DNA of 64,000 nucleotides from Pseudomonas sp. PSKL.D1. GTDB lineage: Bacteria; Pseudomonadota; Gammaproteobacteria; Pseudomonadales; Pseudomonadaceae. The notes under the pieces were generated by a model. The model ran no database searches. It was not told the DNA's origin and was given only the letters and a program-made list of their open reading frames with translations. Below are positions 7,947 through 18,295 of the stretch, piece after piece. Numbering within the stretch: position 1 is the first letter of the stretch; every line of letters begins with the position of its first letter. The position numbers and the translations under genes are program-made. The DNA is taken from positions 1,412,001 to 1,476,000 of the forward strand of contig NZ_CP118607.1 in NCBI RefSeq assembly GCF_028898945.1, given 5' to 3'.

Positions 7947-10535
7947 ATGAGCAGCGTGAGTGAAAGGCTGGAACTTCAGCTTGCAATGTTGGATGCGGGG
8001 CGGCCTTTGGTTCGCCTAGTGGATGAAATCATCCATGCTTACCCGGACCCTTCCTTCCTTGCCCGGGAGCATGCCCTGAATATCCTGCGCAAGCGTACGG
8101 GCAGGGCGATGGACCCGCGCTTCGTCTGGTGGCATCAGTTTGGCAGGGCCAACAATACCCGCTTGACGTTTACTGGTTGGGAACATGCTGGGCCGCCATT
8201 GAAATCCTTGCTTTTCACCGAGCTGATTACGGAGCGGTTTGACAGGCACTTTCAGATGGTGCCTGACGAGATCAACCAGTGGGGTGGCTTTTACCGGCAG
8301 GGGCCGAACGCTTCGTTTTACGACCAGCACAACGAGGTGCCCATGTTGGGTAGCCAGGTGCGGCTCGATTTTTGGGACATCGATTTTGCCTCGGAGTATC
8401 AGGCCGCTGTAGAGCACTTCTGGAGCGCTTATGGGCGCCACTTCCGGGTGCTGGCCAAGATCAACATGCTGGGGCGAGGTGTCATCGCCAGGCGCGCCGG
8501 GCAGATCACCGAGATTGATTACGCCCGCCTGCGTACGATGGCGTCGGATGCACTGGTGGCCGGGGTTATGCCGACCCTGGAACAGTTGCAGCATGACAGC
8601 GCCCACAGCCCGCTGACTGCCATCAGGTACGTGCTCGACGAGCGTGACCGGGGGTGCTTTTACAGCCTGGAAGCGGCGGACGGTCGCGTCATGCTGTACA
8701 TGCCCTGGCAGGCCGATGCTTTCAGGGGGTTCGATTCGGTGCGGGCGATGGCGCGGTGGCTGCGTGGCCAGTTACAGGTCGCTGAAACCCTGGATGCCTT
8801 TGCCAGCGCTGCGCTGGCAGGTATTCAGTCCAGTGCGGGCGAGCATACCGTGCGGCGTCACCTGAAGAGCATTGCCGACAGTGTCTCCGTCGAGGCTGCC
8901 GAACAACTGCTGGTGTTCATGGCCAAGCCCGTCTCGGCTGACTTTTTCAAGTATCTGAGTAATCAGGCCCGTGACGACATGCGCCACACCACAGGCCTGA
9001 TGCTGAGCAACAGTGACCTGCGTAAAGCCATGTGGAAAGGCTATCTCGCGGCGTTTCTGAAGGTGTTTGCAGGCTTTGCACCGTTGGGGTGGCCGATGAC
9101 GCTCATGCTGCTGGGCGCCAGTGTTGCGAAAGTGGGGCTCGATGTGGACGAGGCTGTGCACGCGCACGATGAGCAAAGCCGCAAAAGCGCGCTGCGTGAA
9201 GCCATGCTGGACAGCCTGTTCGCGGCCTTGAACATGGCCGATTTGGGTTTTCAGTCCAGTTTCGCCACATTGGCCTATGAGGTGCCTGCTCATGAGTTGA
9301 GTGTTCCGCTCGAGCACTGGGAAGTGGTGCATGCGCCAACCCTGTCACTGCAAAGCCGTGAGGCGAACGAGATGATTGCGGTGGCACCTGAAGTTCAGGG
9401 TCGGCTGCGTGGTATTCGGGTTGGCAGCGATGGCAGTTGCTGGATCGTGATAAACAGCGTGGCCTACCGGGTGCGCTACAGCCCGGACATGGCGAAATGG
9501 CTGGTAGTACCACCTGAAAATCCTTTTGCCTTCGTCCCTGTCAACCCCGTGCGGTTGAATGAAGCCGGTGAATGGGAACTGCTGGCGCGCCCGCAATTGC
9601 TTGGGGGTAGCCCGCCGGTGGCGGTTGAAATTCCCAGTACCACGTCGCGTTTCTGGGAAACCTACACGGTGGCTGATGGTACGAAAAGCCTGACGCTGTC
9701 CGCACGTGCGCTGAGCCGTCAGAAGAAGTTACTGGTCGATTGGGGCATTGTGCCGTTGCCATCAGGCCGAGCGCCTGATCTGGATGCCCGTGGGCTGGAC
9801 TGCGTCATGGTGGACGGTACACCGCACTATTCTTACCGGCATGAGCGCGAGTACTTCAATTCGTTGATCGAGTATTACACCAACGACGAATCGAAGATCA
9901 ATGAAGTGTTCCGTTACGGCTCATATCGCCATGACGACGAGGATGTGTACATCAGTGAATTGGCCGATGAGCTGGAGCGCTTACCCACAAATAACCAGGC
10001 GGTGCTGTATCGCGGCGGCCACCGTTCGCGAGGGACCGGCGGTGAACGCTACCGCAGCGGCCAGTTGAAGGCAGGAGACATCCTGGTCAATATCGATATG
10101 ACATCGTTCAGTGAGAACCCTTACAAAGCGGCAACATTCGCCTCGGCAGAGCCCACCAAGGCGTCCGGCGACCTTGTGGGGGTTTTCGATGATTCTTCCG
10201 TGGTGTACGAACTGCCGGCTGGGGAGTATCAGCATGCAACGCCAATCAGCCCATTCTCGTTGTATTGGGATGAAGCGGAATCACTGTTCCGGCCTGGTAA
10301 CTATTTCCGTATCGACAGTTTGCAGCAGGTGTACGGCGAGGGCTTTCATTTCATTCACGTCACGCTGAAGCAGGTACCGACGCCAGCAGCAGGCCCGGTG
10401 TACGACTTGCGTACCGGCCTGCCGTTTGACTTATCTGTGTATCAGGCGCGTTTCAAGACCCCGGGCGTGGCTCAGCGCTTTTTCCCAGGCGGGGCGCTGC
10501 CCGCGTCGATTGACGCTCCCGGCACAACCCTCTAA
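7947..10535 (+). CDS. Putative ADP-ribosyltransferase toxin/effector (dermonecrotic-toxin-like N-terminal region)
   Basis: An 862-residue protein. The N-terminal ~350 residues resemble the large pseudomonad proteins annotated with a dermonecrotic toxin-like domain; that link is from memory. A hydrophobic patch (AAFLKVFAGFAPLGWPMTLM) lies near residue 375-395. The C-terminal ~190 residues have the order of an R-S-E class mono-ADP-ribosyltransferase: LYRGG near 687-691, TSFS near 719-722, and EAESLFRPGNYFRI with E776-x-E778, matching the E-x-E-LF-G-F pattern. No Sec signal, repeats or PAAR/VgrG-like region is seen, and no immunity gene is adjacent. GGGAG at 7936-7940 supports the start at 7947. 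Codon use looks less GC-biased than the cob genes. Target and secretion route unknown. Confidence 0.7.
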   Translation: MSSVSERLELQLAMLDAGRPLVRLVDEIIHAYPDPSFLAREHALNILRKRTGRAMDPRFVWWHQFGRANNTRLTFTGWEHAGPPLKSLLFTELITERFDRHFQMVPDEINQWGGFYRQGPNASFYDQHNEVPMLGSQVRLDFWDIDFASEYQAAVEHFWSAYGRHFRVLAKINMLGRGVIARRAGQITEIDYARLRTMASDALVAGVMPTLEQLQHDSAHSPLTAIRYVLDERDRGCFYSLEAADGRVMLYMPWQADAFRGFDSVRAMARWLRGQLQVAETLDAFASAALAGIQSSAGEHTVRRHLKSIADSVSVEAAEQLLVFMAKPVSADFFKYLSNQARDDMRHTTGLMLSNSDLRKAMWKGYLAAFLKVFAGFAPLGWPMTLMLLGASVAKVGLDVDEAVHAHDEQSRKSALREAMLDSLFAALNMADLGFQSSFATLAYEVPAHELSVPLEHWEVVHAPTLSLQSREANEMIAVAPEVQGRLRGIRVGSDGSCWIVINSVAYRVRYSPDMAKWLVVPPENPFAFVPVNPVRLNEAGEWELLARPQLLGGSPPVAVEIPSTTSRFWETYTVADGTKSLTLSARALSRQKKLLVDWGIVPLPSGRAPDLDARGLDCVMVDGTPHYSYRHEREYFNSLIEYYTNDESKINEVFRYGSYRHDDEDVYISELADELERLPTNNQAVLYRGGHRSRGTGGERYRSGQLKAGDILVNIDMTSFSENPYKAATFASAEPTKASGDLVGVFDDSSVVYELPAGEYQHATPISPFSLYWDEAESLFRPGNYFRIDSLQQVYGEGFHFIHVTLKQVPTPAAGPVYDLRTGLPFDLSVYQARFKTPGVAQRFFPGGALPASIDAPGTTL

Positions 10536-10547
10536 CCTTCGCGGCGT

Positions 10548-10700
10548 GTTTCAGGTGCCCTGCCAGCTTCGTCTGGGTCGGGTGAAACTGGGAAGCCGGT
10601 GAGCGCCAGCAGGGCGCGATTCCGGCGCTGCCCCCGCAACGGTAGGTGAGTCGAAGGCCGCTCAGGGCCGCTCACAAGCCCGGAGACCGGCCTGTTACTG
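10548..10700 (+). promoter_or_regulatory. Cobalamin (B12) riboswitch
   Basis: The core GCTGCCCCCGCAACGGTA (10627-10644) and the B12 box AAGCCCGGAGACCGGCC (10676-10692) are the conserved hallmarks, with GGGAAGCCGGTG upstream. It controls the cob operon starting at 10829. Downstream, TTCTCCG (10762-10768) is exactly complementary to CGGAGAA (10817-10823), which contains the cobO ribosome binding site. This suggests translational control by sequestration. No T-run terminator is visible between the aptamer and the ATG. Confidence 0.95.
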
Positions 10701-10828
10701 CCAACGGCATCACGGAGGGTGATGCGCGGTGCTCCGTGGCTTGCCGCCAAGGCCCTGCGCATTCTCCGTCTGCCCGTCAATCGACCTGTCGCTGCTGCTC
10801 TGGTGGCGTCAGCCTGCGGAGAACCCCC

Positions 10829-11440
10829 ATGAGCGAACCCACCGACCGCGACGAACGCCACCTGGCGCGCATGCAGCGCAAGAAGGCGATCATCGACGAG
10901 CGCATCGCCAACTCCCCCAACGAATGCGGCCTGCTGCTGGTACTTACCGGCAATGGCAAGGGCAAGAGCAGTTCGGCGTTCGGCATGCTCGCCCGTGCGC
11001 TGGGCCATGGCATGCAATGCGGTGTGGTGCAGTTCATCAAAGGCCGCAACAGCACGGGCGAAGAGCTGTTCTTCCGCCGTTTTCCCGAGCAAGTGCGCTA
11101 CCACGTGATGGGCGAGGGTTTTACCTGGGAAACCCAGGACCGTCAGCGCGACATCGCCGCCGCCGAGGCCGCCTGGGCGGTTTCGCGCCAGTTGTTGCAA
11201 GACCCGTCCGTGCAGTTCGTGGTGCTGGATGAACTGAACATCGCCCTCAAGCACGGCTACCTCGACCTGGACCAGGTGCTCGCCGACATCCAGGCGCGGC
11301 CACCGATGCAGCATGTGATTGTCACCGGCCGCGCGGCCAAACCCGAAATGGTCGAAATGGCCGATACCGTGACCGAGATGGGCATGCTCAAGCATGCCTT
11401 CCAGGCAGGTGTTCGTGCGCAGAAGGGCGTTGAATTGTGA
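10829..11440 (+). CDS. cobO: Cob(I)yrinic acid a,c-diamide adenosyltransferase
   Basis: Transfers the 5'-deoxyadenosyl group of ATP to the cobalt of corrinoids. The 203-residue CobO/BtuR-type protein starts MSEPTDRDERHLARMQRKK and has the P-loop GNGKGKSSSAFG near residue 38-50, then VVQFIKG and the VVLDELNIALKHGYLD signature. The reading frame extends into the riboswitch, but 10829 is preceded by GGAG (10818-10821). First gene of the riboswitch-controlled operon; its stop overlaps cobB by 4 bp. Confidence 0.96.
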   Translation: MSEPTDRDERHLARMQRKKAIIDERIANSPNECGLLLVLTGNGKGKSSSAFGMLARALGHGMQCGVVQFIKGRNSTGEELFFRRFPEQVRYHVMGEGFTWETQDRQRDIAAAEAAWAVSRQLLQDPSVQFVVLDELNIALKHGYLDLDQVLADIQARPPMQHVIVTGRAAKPEMVEMADTVTEMGMLKHAFQAGVRAQKGVEL

Positions 11441-12732
11441 GTGAAGCGCGACACTGCCCGGCCGTACTGATCGCGGCGCCGGCCTCTGGCCAGGGCAAGA
11501 CTACCGTAACCGCGGCCTTGGCCCGGCTGCATCGCAACCTCGGGCGCAAGGTGCGGGTGTTCAAGTGCGGGCCGGACTTTCTCGACCCGATGATCCTGGA
11601 GCGGGCCAGCGGTGCGCCGGTGTACCAGCTCGACCTGTGGATGATCGGCGCCGAGGAAAGCCGGCGTTTGCTCTGGGAGGCTGCAGCAGAAGCCGACCTG
11701 ATTCTGATCGAGGGCGTCATGGGGCTGTTTGATGGCACCCCGTCGAGCGCTGATTTGGCGCGCCATTTTGGCGTACCGGTGCTGGCGGTGATCGACGGCA
11801 CGGCAATGGCCCAGACCTTTGGTGCCCTGGCCCTGGGCCTGGCACGCTACCAGCCCGACCTGCCATTTGCCGGTGTACTGGCCAACCGCGTGGGCACGCT
11901 GCGGCACGCGCAGCTGCTCGAAGGCAGCCTGACCGAAGGCCTGCGCTGGTACGGCGGGCTGTCGCGCGAGCGCGGCATCGAACTGCCCAGCCGCCACCTG
12001 GGCCTGGTGCAGGCCAGCGAACTAAACGACCTTGATGCGCGCCTGGACGCTGCTGCCGAGGCCTTGGGCGCCAGTTGCGACGCGGCCTTGCCGCCGCCAG
12101 TGGCATTTGCGCAGCCCCAGCCGGAGTTGCCTGCCGCCTCGTTGGCCGGTGTGCGCATCGGCGTGGCGCGGGATGAGGCGTTTGCTTTCACCTACGGCGC
12201 CAACCTCGACCTGCTGCGCAGCCTTGGCGCGCAGGTGGCGTTCTTCTCGCCGCTGCATGACCGCGAGCTGCCGGAGGTGGACAGTCTCTACCTGCCGGGC
12301 GGGTACCCCGAATTGCACCACCATGCACTGGCGGCCAACACATTCATGTGTGAAGCCATCCGCAAGCACCACGCGGCAGGCAAGCCGCTGTTGGCCGAAT
12401 GCGGCGGCATGCTGTACCTGCTCGATGCCCTGACCGACGTTGCCGGCGAGCGCGCCGAACTGCTTGGCCTGCTGCCGGGCGAGGCGACCATGCAGAAGCG
12501 CCTGGCAGCGCTGGCCCTGCAGGCGGTTGAACTGCCGGAAGGCACGCTGCGTGGCCACACCTACCACCATTCCCTGACCAGTACCGAGCTGCAGCCGATT
12601 GCCCGTGGCCTGAGCCCCAACGGTGGGCGTGGCAACGAGGCGGTGTACCGGTTGGGCCGCCTGACGGCCTCTTATGTGCACTTCTACTTCCCGTCCAACC
12701 CTGATGCGGCGTCGGCGTTGTTGCGCCCATGA
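11437..12732 (+). CDS. cobB: Cobyrinate a,c-diamide synthase
   Basis: Amidates the a and c carboxylates of (hydrogeno)cobyrinate using glutamine and ATP. A 431-residue protein with an N-terminal P-loop-like synthetase domain (LIAAPASGQGKTTVTAAL) and a C-terminal class-I glutamine amidotransferase domain whose nucleophile is the C in LLAECGGMLYL; the His comes in TYHHS. The start is GTG in a GTGA overlap with cobO. The order matches the aerobic pseudomonad cob operon. Confidence 0.96.
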   Translation: MSEARHCPAVLIAAPASGQGKTTVTAALARLHRNLGRKVRVFKCGPDFLDPMILERASGAPVYQLDLWMIGAEESRRLLWEAAAEADLILIEGVMGLFDGTPSSADLARHFGVPVLAVIDGTAMAQTFGALALGLARYQPDLPFAGVLANRVGTLRHAQLLEGSLTEGLRWYGGLSRERGIELPSRHLGLVQASELNDLDARLDAAAEALGASCDAALPPPVAFAQPQPELPAASLAGVRIGVARDEAFAFTYGANLDLLRSLGAQVAFFSPLHDRELPEVDSLYLPGGYPELHHHALAANTFMCEAIRKHHAAGKPLLAECGGMLYLLDALTDVAGERAELLGLLPGEATMQKRLAALALQAVELPEGTLRGHTYHHSLTSTELQPIARGLSPNGGRGNEAVYRLGRLTASYVHFYFPSNPDAASALLRP

Positions 12733-13379
12733 GTGACCATGCCTTCAGCGCGCAAGAACGCGCCGCGGTTTACCGCGCCATTGGCGAGCGCCGTGACATG
12801 CGCCACTTTGCCGGGGGCAAGGTCGCGCCCGAACTGTTGGGGCGCTTGCTCGCCGCCGCGCACCAGGCGCCCAGTGTCGGCCTGATGCAGCCGTGGCGCT
12901 TCATACGTATCACTCGCCAGGATTTGCGCGGGCGCATTCAGGCGCTGGTCGAAGACGAGCGGGTACGCACGGCCGAGGCGCTGGGTGAGCGCTCCGACGC
13001 ATTCATGAAGCTGAAGGTCGAGGGCATCAACGACTGCGCTGAAGTGCTGGTGGCAGCCCTGATGGACAAGCGCGAAAACCACGTATTCGGCCGCCGAACC
13101 TTGCCGGAAATGGACCTGGCTTCGCTGGCCTGCGCCATCCAGAACCTGTGGCTGGCCGCACGTGCCGAGGGCCTGGGGCTGGGCTGGGTATCGCTGTTCG
13201 ACCCGCAAGCGCTGGCCGACCTGCTGGGCATGCCTGCCGGGGCAAAACCGGTGGCGGTGCTGTGCCTGGGGCCGGTGACCGAGTTCTACAAGGCACCGAT
13301 GCTGGTGCAGGAAAACTGGGCCGAAGAACGCCCGTTGAGTGAAATGTTGTTCGAGAACACCTGGGGAGAGTGCCCATGA
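12729..13379 (+). CDS. bluB: 5,6-dimethylbenzimidazole synthase
   Basis: An oxygen-dependent flavin-cannibalising enzyme that turns reduced FMN into DMB, the lower ligand of B12. The 216-residue nitroreductase-fold protein contains [11 protein letters not shown] near the N-terminus and the BluB-typical [15 protein letters not shown] segment. Starts in an ATGA overlap with cobB. Its presence shows that the strain makes DMB aerobically. Confidence 0.95.
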   Translation: MSDHAFSAQERAAVYRAIGERRDMRHFAGGKVAPELLGRLLAAAHQAPSVGLMQPWRFIRITRQDLRGRIQALVEDERVRTAEALGERSDAFMKLKVEGINDCAEVLVAALMDKRENHVFGRRTLPEMDLASLACAIQNLWLAARAEGLGLGWVSLFDPQALADLLGMPAGAKPVAVLCLGPVTEFYKAPMLVQENWAEERPLSEMLFENTWGECP

Positions 13380-14284
13380 GCGTGGCGTTGCTGACCGTGG
13401 CCGGTGTGGCCCTGGACGCGTTGCTGGGCGAGCCACGGCGGCACCACCCGCTGGTGGCCTTCGGCAACATGGCGTCGAGCCTGGAGCGGCGCCTGAATGC
13501 AGGCGGGCGGGGCTGGCGCAGCCATGGCGTAAGTGCCTGGTTCCTGGCCGTGGTGCCGCTGACGCTGGTCGCGTTGATCCTGTCGTGGTTGCCTTACATC
13601 GGGTGGCTGGTTGAGGTGCTGGCGCTTTACTGTGCCTTGGGGTTGCGAAGCTTGGGCGAGCACGTGTTGCCCGTAGCCAATGCGTTGCGCCAAGGGGACC
13701 TGGATGAGGCACGCCGCCGGGTCGGCTACCTGGTCAGCCGCGAAACCCGCGAACTCGATGTGCCTGCAGTGGCCCGTGCGGCTACCGAGTCGGTGCTGGA
13801 AAACGGCAGCGACGCGGTGTTTGCCGCGTTGTTCTGGTTTGTGGTGGCTGGCGCGCCCGGCGTCGTGTTCTATCGGTTGTGCAACACCCTCGATGCCATG
13901 TGGGGTTACCGCAATGAACGTTTCGAGCGTTTTGGCTGGTGCGCCGCGCGCGTTGATGATGTGCTGAACTACATTCCTGCCAGGCTGGTGGCCTTGACCT
14001 ACGCATTGCTGGGTAAAACCCGCCTGGCACTGGCGTGCTGGCGCAAACAGGGCCCGCTGTGGGACAGCCCCAATGCCGGCCCGGTAATGGCAGCCGGGGC
14101 CGGCGCCTTGGCGGTCGAGCTGGGTGGCCCGGCGGTGTACCACGGCGAACTGCACGAGCGCCCGCAATTGGGTGAAGGCCCGGTCGCCGATGCCGACGCC
14201 ATCGAGCGTGGCTGGAGCCTGGTGCAGCGCGGTGTTTGGCTGTGGTTGCTGGTGATCTGCCTGGGAGCGTACCTCAATGCTTGA
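13376..14284 (+). CDS. cobD: Adenosylcobinamide-phosphate synthase (CbiB/CobD type)
   Basis: Attaches the (R)-1-amino-2-propanol (phosphate) arm to adenosylcobyric acid. A 302-residue multi-pass membrane protein with [21 protein letters not shown] at the N-terminus and the family motifs SRETRELD and [24 protein letters not shown] (13363-13368) supports the ATG at 13376 over a GTG at 13370. ATGA overlap with bluB; overlaps the next gene by 8 bp. Confidence 0.95.
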   Translation: MSVALLTVAGVALDALLGEPRRHHPLVAFGNMASSLERRLNAGGRGWRSHGVSAWFLAVVPLTLVALILSWLPYIGWLVEVLALYCALGLRSLGEHVLPVANALRQGDLDEARRRVGYLVSRETRELDVPAVARAATESVLENGSDAVFAALFWFVVAGAPGVVFYRLCNTLDAMWGYRNERFERFGWCAARVDDVLNYIPARLVALTYALLGKTRLALACWRKQGPLWDSPNAGPVMAAGAGALAVELGGPAVYHGELHERPQLGEGPVADADAIERGWSLVQRGVWLWLLVICLGAYLNA

Positions 14285-15269
14285 ACACGGTGGCCGCCTG
14301 CTGCGGGCAGTGCGGCAGTACGGAATCGCCCGGGAAAGCTGGCTTGACCTGTCCAGCGGCATCGCGCCCTGGCCGTACCCGATCCCGTCGATCCCGGTGG
14401 AGGCCTGGGCACGCCTGCCGGAAGCGGAAGACGGCCTCGAAACGGCAGCACGTCGCTATTACGGCACGCGCGATCTGTTGCCCGTTGCCGGTTCCCAGGC
14501 CGCGATCCAGGCCTTGCCGCATCTGCGCCCATGTGGCCGGGTGGGCGTACTGTCGCCCTGCTACGCCGAGCATCCCCACGCCTGGCAAAGGGCAGGGCAT
14601 ACGCTGCTGGAGCTGGATGAAACCCAGGTCGAAGCGGCCCTCGACAGCCTCGACGTGCTGGTGCTGGTCAACCCGAACAACCCGACCGGGCGGCGCGTCC
14701 CCCGCGATACCCTGCTGGCCTGGCGCGCCCGGCTGGCCGCACGCGGTGGCTGGCTGGTGGTCGACGAAGCGTTCATGGACAACACCCCCGCGCACAGCGT
14801 GGTCGACTGCACAGGCCTGCCCGGCCTGATCGTGTTGCGCTCGTTTGGCAAGTTCTTCGGCCTTGCCGGGGTGCGGCTGGGCTGCGTGTGTGCAGAGCCC
14901 GCATTACTGCAGCGCCTGGCCGACCTGCTTGGGCCGTGGACCGTAAGTGGCCCGACCCGGGTGCTGGCCCAGGCCTGTTTTGCCGACGACGCTGCCCATC
15001 AGCAGCAGATCGCCCGCTGTGCCGGTGCCAGCCAGCGGTTGGCTTCGCTGCTGGCGCATCACGGTTTGCCTGCTTATGGCGGCTGCGACCTGTTCCAGTA
15101 CGTGTGCAGCGAGCGTGCCGAACACCTGCATGACTTTCTCGCCCGGCGCGGCATCCTGGTGCGGCTGTTTACCCAACCGGCCGCCGTACGCTTGGGCCTG
15201 CCGGCCTGTGAAGCCGACGAACAGCGCCTGGCCGACGCACTGGCCGCCTATCAGAAGGAAACGGCATGA
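14277..15269 (+). CDS. cobC: Threonine-phosphate decarboxylase
   Basis: A PLP enzyme that decarboxylates L-threonine O-3-phosphate to (R)-1-aminopropan-2-yl phosphate, the linker for the nucleotide loop. The 330-residue class-I aminotransferase-fold protein has [18 protein letters not shown] and the PLP lysine in [16 protein letters not shown]. The name follows P. denitrificans usage; Salmonella calls the equivalent CobD. It overlaps cobD and ends in an ATGA overlap with cobQ. Confidence 0.94.
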   Translation: MLEHGGRLLRAVRQYGIARESWLDLSSGIAPWPYPIPSIPVEAWARLPEAEDGLETAARRYYGTRDLLPVAGSQAAIQALPHLRPCGRVGVLSPCYAEHPHAWQRAGHTLLELDETQVEAALDSLDVLVLVNPNNPTGRRVPRDTLLAWRARLAARGGWLVVDEAFMDNTPAHSVVDCTGLPGLIVLRSFGKFFGLAGVRLGCVCAEPALLQRLADLLGPWTVSGPTRVLAQACFADDAAHQQQIARCAGASQRLASLLAHHGLPAYGGCDLFQYVCSERAEHLHDFLARRGILVRLFTQPAAVRLGLPACEADEQRLADALAAYQKETA

Positions 15270-16720
15270 CCACCCTCATGGTGCAAGGCACCACCTCCGA
15301 TGCCGGCAAGAGCACGCTGGTTACCGCGCTGTGCCGCTGGCTGCTGCGCCAGGGAGTTGCCGTAGTGCCGTTCAAACCGCAGAACATGGCGCTGAACAGT
15401 GCCGTCACCGCCGACGGCGGCGAAATCGGCCGTGCCCAGGCGGTACAGGCCCAAGCCTGCCGCCTGGCACCCCACACCGACATGAACCCCGTGCTGCTCA
15501 AGCCCAACAGCGACACGGGCGCCCAGGTGATCATCCATGGCCGTGCGGTCACCAGCATGAACGCGGTTGCCTACCACGACTACAAAGCCATCGCCATGCA
15601 GGCCGTACTGGCCTCGCATCAGCGCCTGAGTGCAGCCTACCCGGTGGTGATGGTGGAAGGGGCGGGGTCGCCGGCCGAGATCAACCTGCGTGCCGGCGAC
15701 ATCGCCAACATGGGCTTTGCCGAAGCGGTCGACTGCCCGGTGATACTGGTGGCCGACATCAACCGGGGCGGGGTGTTCGCGCACCTGGTCGGCACGCTTG
15801 AGCTGCTGTCGCCGAGTGAGCAGGCGCGGGTAAAGGGGTTTGTCATCAACCGCTTCCGGGGTGACATTGCTCTGCTGCAGCCGGGCCTGGACTGGCTTGA
15901 ACAGCGTACTGGCAAGCCGGTACTGGGCGTGTTGCCTTACGTGACCGACCTGCACCTTGAGGCCGAAGATGCCGTGGACGTACGCCAAGTTGTAAATGGC
16001 GAGCGCGTGCTGAAGGTGATCGTCCCGGTGTTGCCGCGTATCAGCAACCACACCGACTTCGACCCGCTGCGCCTGCACCCGCAGGTAGACCTGCAGTTCA
16101 TCGGGCCGGGCCAGCCGATCCCGCCGGCCGACCTGATCATCCTGCCCGGCTCCAAGAGCGTGCGGGGCGACCTGGCACAACTGCGCGAGCGCGGCTGGGA
16201 CACAGCCATCGCCCGGCACTTGCGCTACGGTGGCAAGCTGATCGGGATTTGCGGGGGGCTGCAGATGCTTGGCCGTGAAGTGCACGACCCGCTTGGGCTG
16301 GAGGGGCCTGCCGGCTCCAGTGCCGGGCTTGGCCTGCTCGACTACAGCACGGTGCTGGAGGCCGACAAGCAGTTGCGCAACGTGGCCGGCACCCTGAGCC
16401 TCGAAACATCGCCGGTCAGCGGTTATGAGATCCACGCGGGCGTCACCACTGGGCCGGCGCTTGAGCAGCCTGCCGTGCAACTAACCGATGGCCGCCGGGA
16501 CGGCGCCATCAGCGCGGATGGCCAAATCCTCGCCACTTACCTGCACGGCCTGTTCGAAGGCAGCCACTCCTGCGCGGCATTGCTGCGCTGGGCTGGCGTG
16601 TGCGATGCCCAGACCATCGACTACGAAGCCCTGCGTGAGCGCGACATTGAGCGCTTGGCCGACCTGGTGGAAAACCATCTGGCCACCGATCAGCTGCGCC
16701 AGCTGTGCGGGGTAGCCTGA
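15266..16720 (+). CDS. cobQ: Cobyric acid synthase
   Basis: Amidates positions b, d, e and g of adenosylcobyrinic acid a,c-diamide. A 484-residue protein with N-terminal [20 protein letters not shown], the P-loop-like synthetase domain, and a C-terminal glutamine amidotransferase domain with nucleophile C in [12 protein letters not shown] and His in YEIHAG. Normal length for the family. Two bp separate it from cobP. Confidence 0.96.
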   Translation: MTTLMVQGTTSDAGKSTLVTALCRWLLRQGVAVVPFKPQNMALNSAVTADGGEIGRAQAVQAQACRLAPHTDMNPVLLKPNSDTGAQVIIHGRAVTSMNAVAYHDYKAIAMQAVLASHQRLSAAYPVVMVEGAGSPAEINLRAGDIANMGFAEAVDCPVILVADINRGGVFAHLVGTLELLSPSEQARVKGFVINRFRGDIALLQPGLDWLEQRTGKPVLGVLPYVTDLHLEAEDAVDVRQVVNGERVLKVIVPVLPRISNHTDFDPLRLHPQVDLQFIGPGQPIPPADLIILPGSKSVRGDLAQLRERGWDTAIARHLRYGGKLIGICGGLQMLGREVHDPLGLEGPAGSSAGLGLLDYSTVLEADKQLRNVAGTLSLETSPVSGYEIHAGVTTGPALEQPAVQLTDGRRDGAISADGQILATYLHGLFEGSHSCAALLRWAGVCDAQTIDYEALRERDIERLADLVENHLATDQLRQLCGVA

Positions 16721-16721
16721 C

Positions 16722-17243
16722 ATGCTTAATCTGATCCTGGGTGGTGCCCGCTCCGGCAAGAGCCGCCTGGCCGAGCAACTGGCCACTGACAGTGGCCTGC
16801 CAGTGACCTACATCGCCACCAGCGAACCGCTGGATGGCGAAATGAATGAGCGGGTGCGCCTGCATCGCCAGCGCCGGCCCGCTGAATGGGCCCTGATCGA
16901 AGAGCCGCTGGCGCTGGCCGCCGTGTTGCGTGCCGAAGCCGCCGAAGGGCGTTGCCTGCTGGTGGACTGCCTGACGCTGTGGCTGACCAACCTGCTGATG
17001 CTCGACGACGAGCAGCGCCTGGCCGAAGAGCGTGATGCGCTGCTGGCCAGCCTGGCGCAGTTGCCGGGCACGGTGATTCTGGTCAGCAACGAAACCGGCC
17101 TGGGCGTGGTGCCGATGGGCGAACTGACCCGGCGCTATGTCGACCAGGCTGGCTGGCTGCACCAGGCCGTTGCCGAACGTTGCCAGCGCGTGGTGCTCAC
17201 CGTAGCTGGCCTGCCTCTCATGCTTAAAGGACCTGCACTATGA
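16722..17243 (+). CDS. cobP: Adenosylcobinamide kinase / adenosylcobinamide-phosphate guanylyltransferase
   Basis: A bifunctional enzyme (CobP, also called CobU) that phosphorylates adenosylcobinamide and then transfers GMP. The 173-residue protein opens with the P-loop [18 protein letters not shown], has the guanylylation His in [10 protein letters not shown], and shows [14 protein letters not shown]. It overlaps cobT by ATGA. Short and complete. Confidence 0.95.
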   Translation: MLNLILGGARSGKSRLAEQLATDSGLPVTYIATSEPLDGEMNERVRLHRQRRPAEWALIEEPLALAAVLRAEAAEGRCLLVDCLTLWLTNLLMLDDEQRLAEERDALLASLAQLPGTVILVSNETGLGVVPMGELTRRYVDQAGWLHQAVAERCQRVVLTVAGLPLMLKGPAL

Positions 17244-18295
17244 ACCAACCCTGGTGGCGAGAAGCCTGCCAACCCCTCGATATCACTGCCATGGATCAGG
17301 CCCGCGCCCGTCAGCAGCAGCTGACCAAGCCGGCCGGCTCGCTGGGCCAGCTCGAAGGCCTGGCCGTGCAACTGGCAGGTTTGCAGGGGCGTGAACGGCC
17401 CGTGCTGGAGCAGGTCGCCATCACGATCTTCGCCGGTGACCATGGCGTGGTGGAAGAGGGCATCTCGGCCTACCCGCAGGCAGTAACCGGGCAGATGCTG
17501 CGCAACTTCGTTGGCGGCGGTGCAGCGATCAGCGTACTTGCCCGCCAGTTGCAGGCCAGCCTTGAAGTGGTCGACCTGGGCACGATCGACCCACATCTGG
17601 AACTGCCGGGGGTGCGCCACCTGCGGCTTGGGGCCGGTACCGCCAACTTCGCCCGCCAGCCGGCAATGACCGACCTGCAACTGCAGGCCGCCTTGCAGGC
17701 GGGGCGCGACAGTGTTCAGCGTGCGGCGGCGCAAGGCGCGCAACTGTTCATTGGTGGCGAAATGGGCATCGGCAACACCACCGCCGCTGCAGCGCTGGCC
17801 AGTACCTTGCTGGGTTGCCCGGCCAGCGAGCTGAGCGGGCCGGGTACCGGCCTGGACACGCAGGGCGTGCAGCACAAGGCGCAGGTGGTCACCCAGGCGC
17901 TGGCGTTTCATGGCTTGCGCGCCGATCAGCCGCTGCAAGCGTTGACGTGCGTGGGTGGCTTCGAGATCGCGGCTTTGGCCGGTGCCTATCTGGCCTGTGC
18001 GCAACAAGGGGTCGCGGTGCTGGTGGACGGTTTCATCTGCAGCGTTGCCGCGCTGGTGGCCGTGCGCCTGAACCCTGAGTGCCGCGCCTGGTTGCTGTTT
18101 GCCCATCAGGGTGCAGAGCCTGGGCACAAGGCATTGCTGAATGCGCTGGAAGCCGAGCCGCTGCTGGCCTTGGGCCTGCGTCTGGGTGAAGGCAGTGGCG
18201 CAGCATTGGCGGTGCCGCTGCTGCGGCTGGCCTGTGCCCTGCACGGGCAAATGGCAACCTTCGCCGAAGCGGCCGTGGCGGACCGCCCGGCATGA
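17240..18295 (+). CDS. cobT: Nicotinate-nucleotide-dimethylbenzimidazole phosphoribosyltransferase
   Basis: Makes alpha-ribazole 5'-phosphate from DMB (from BluB) and nicotinate mononucleotide. The 351-residue protein has [22 protein letters not shown] and [10 protein letters not shown], with the catalytic glutamate in [12 protein letters not shown] near the C-terminus. Both neighbours overlap it by four bases. Confidence 0.96.
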   Translation: MNQPWWREACQPLDITAMDQARARQQQLTKPAGSLGQLEGLAVQLAGLQGRERPVLEQVAITIFAGDHGVVEEGISAYPQAVTGQMLRNFVGGGAAISVLARQLQASLEVVDLGTIDPHLELPGVRHLRLGAGTANFARQPAMTDLQLQAALQAGRDSVQRAAAQGAQLFIGGEMGIGNTTAAAALASTLLGCPASELSGPGTGLDTQGVQHKAQVVTQALAFHGLRADQPLQALTCVGGFEIAALAGAYLACAQQGVAVLVDGFICSVAALVAVRLNPECRAWLLFAHQGAEPGHKALLNALEAEPLLALGLRLGEGSGAALAVPLLRLACALHGQMATFAEAAVADRPA

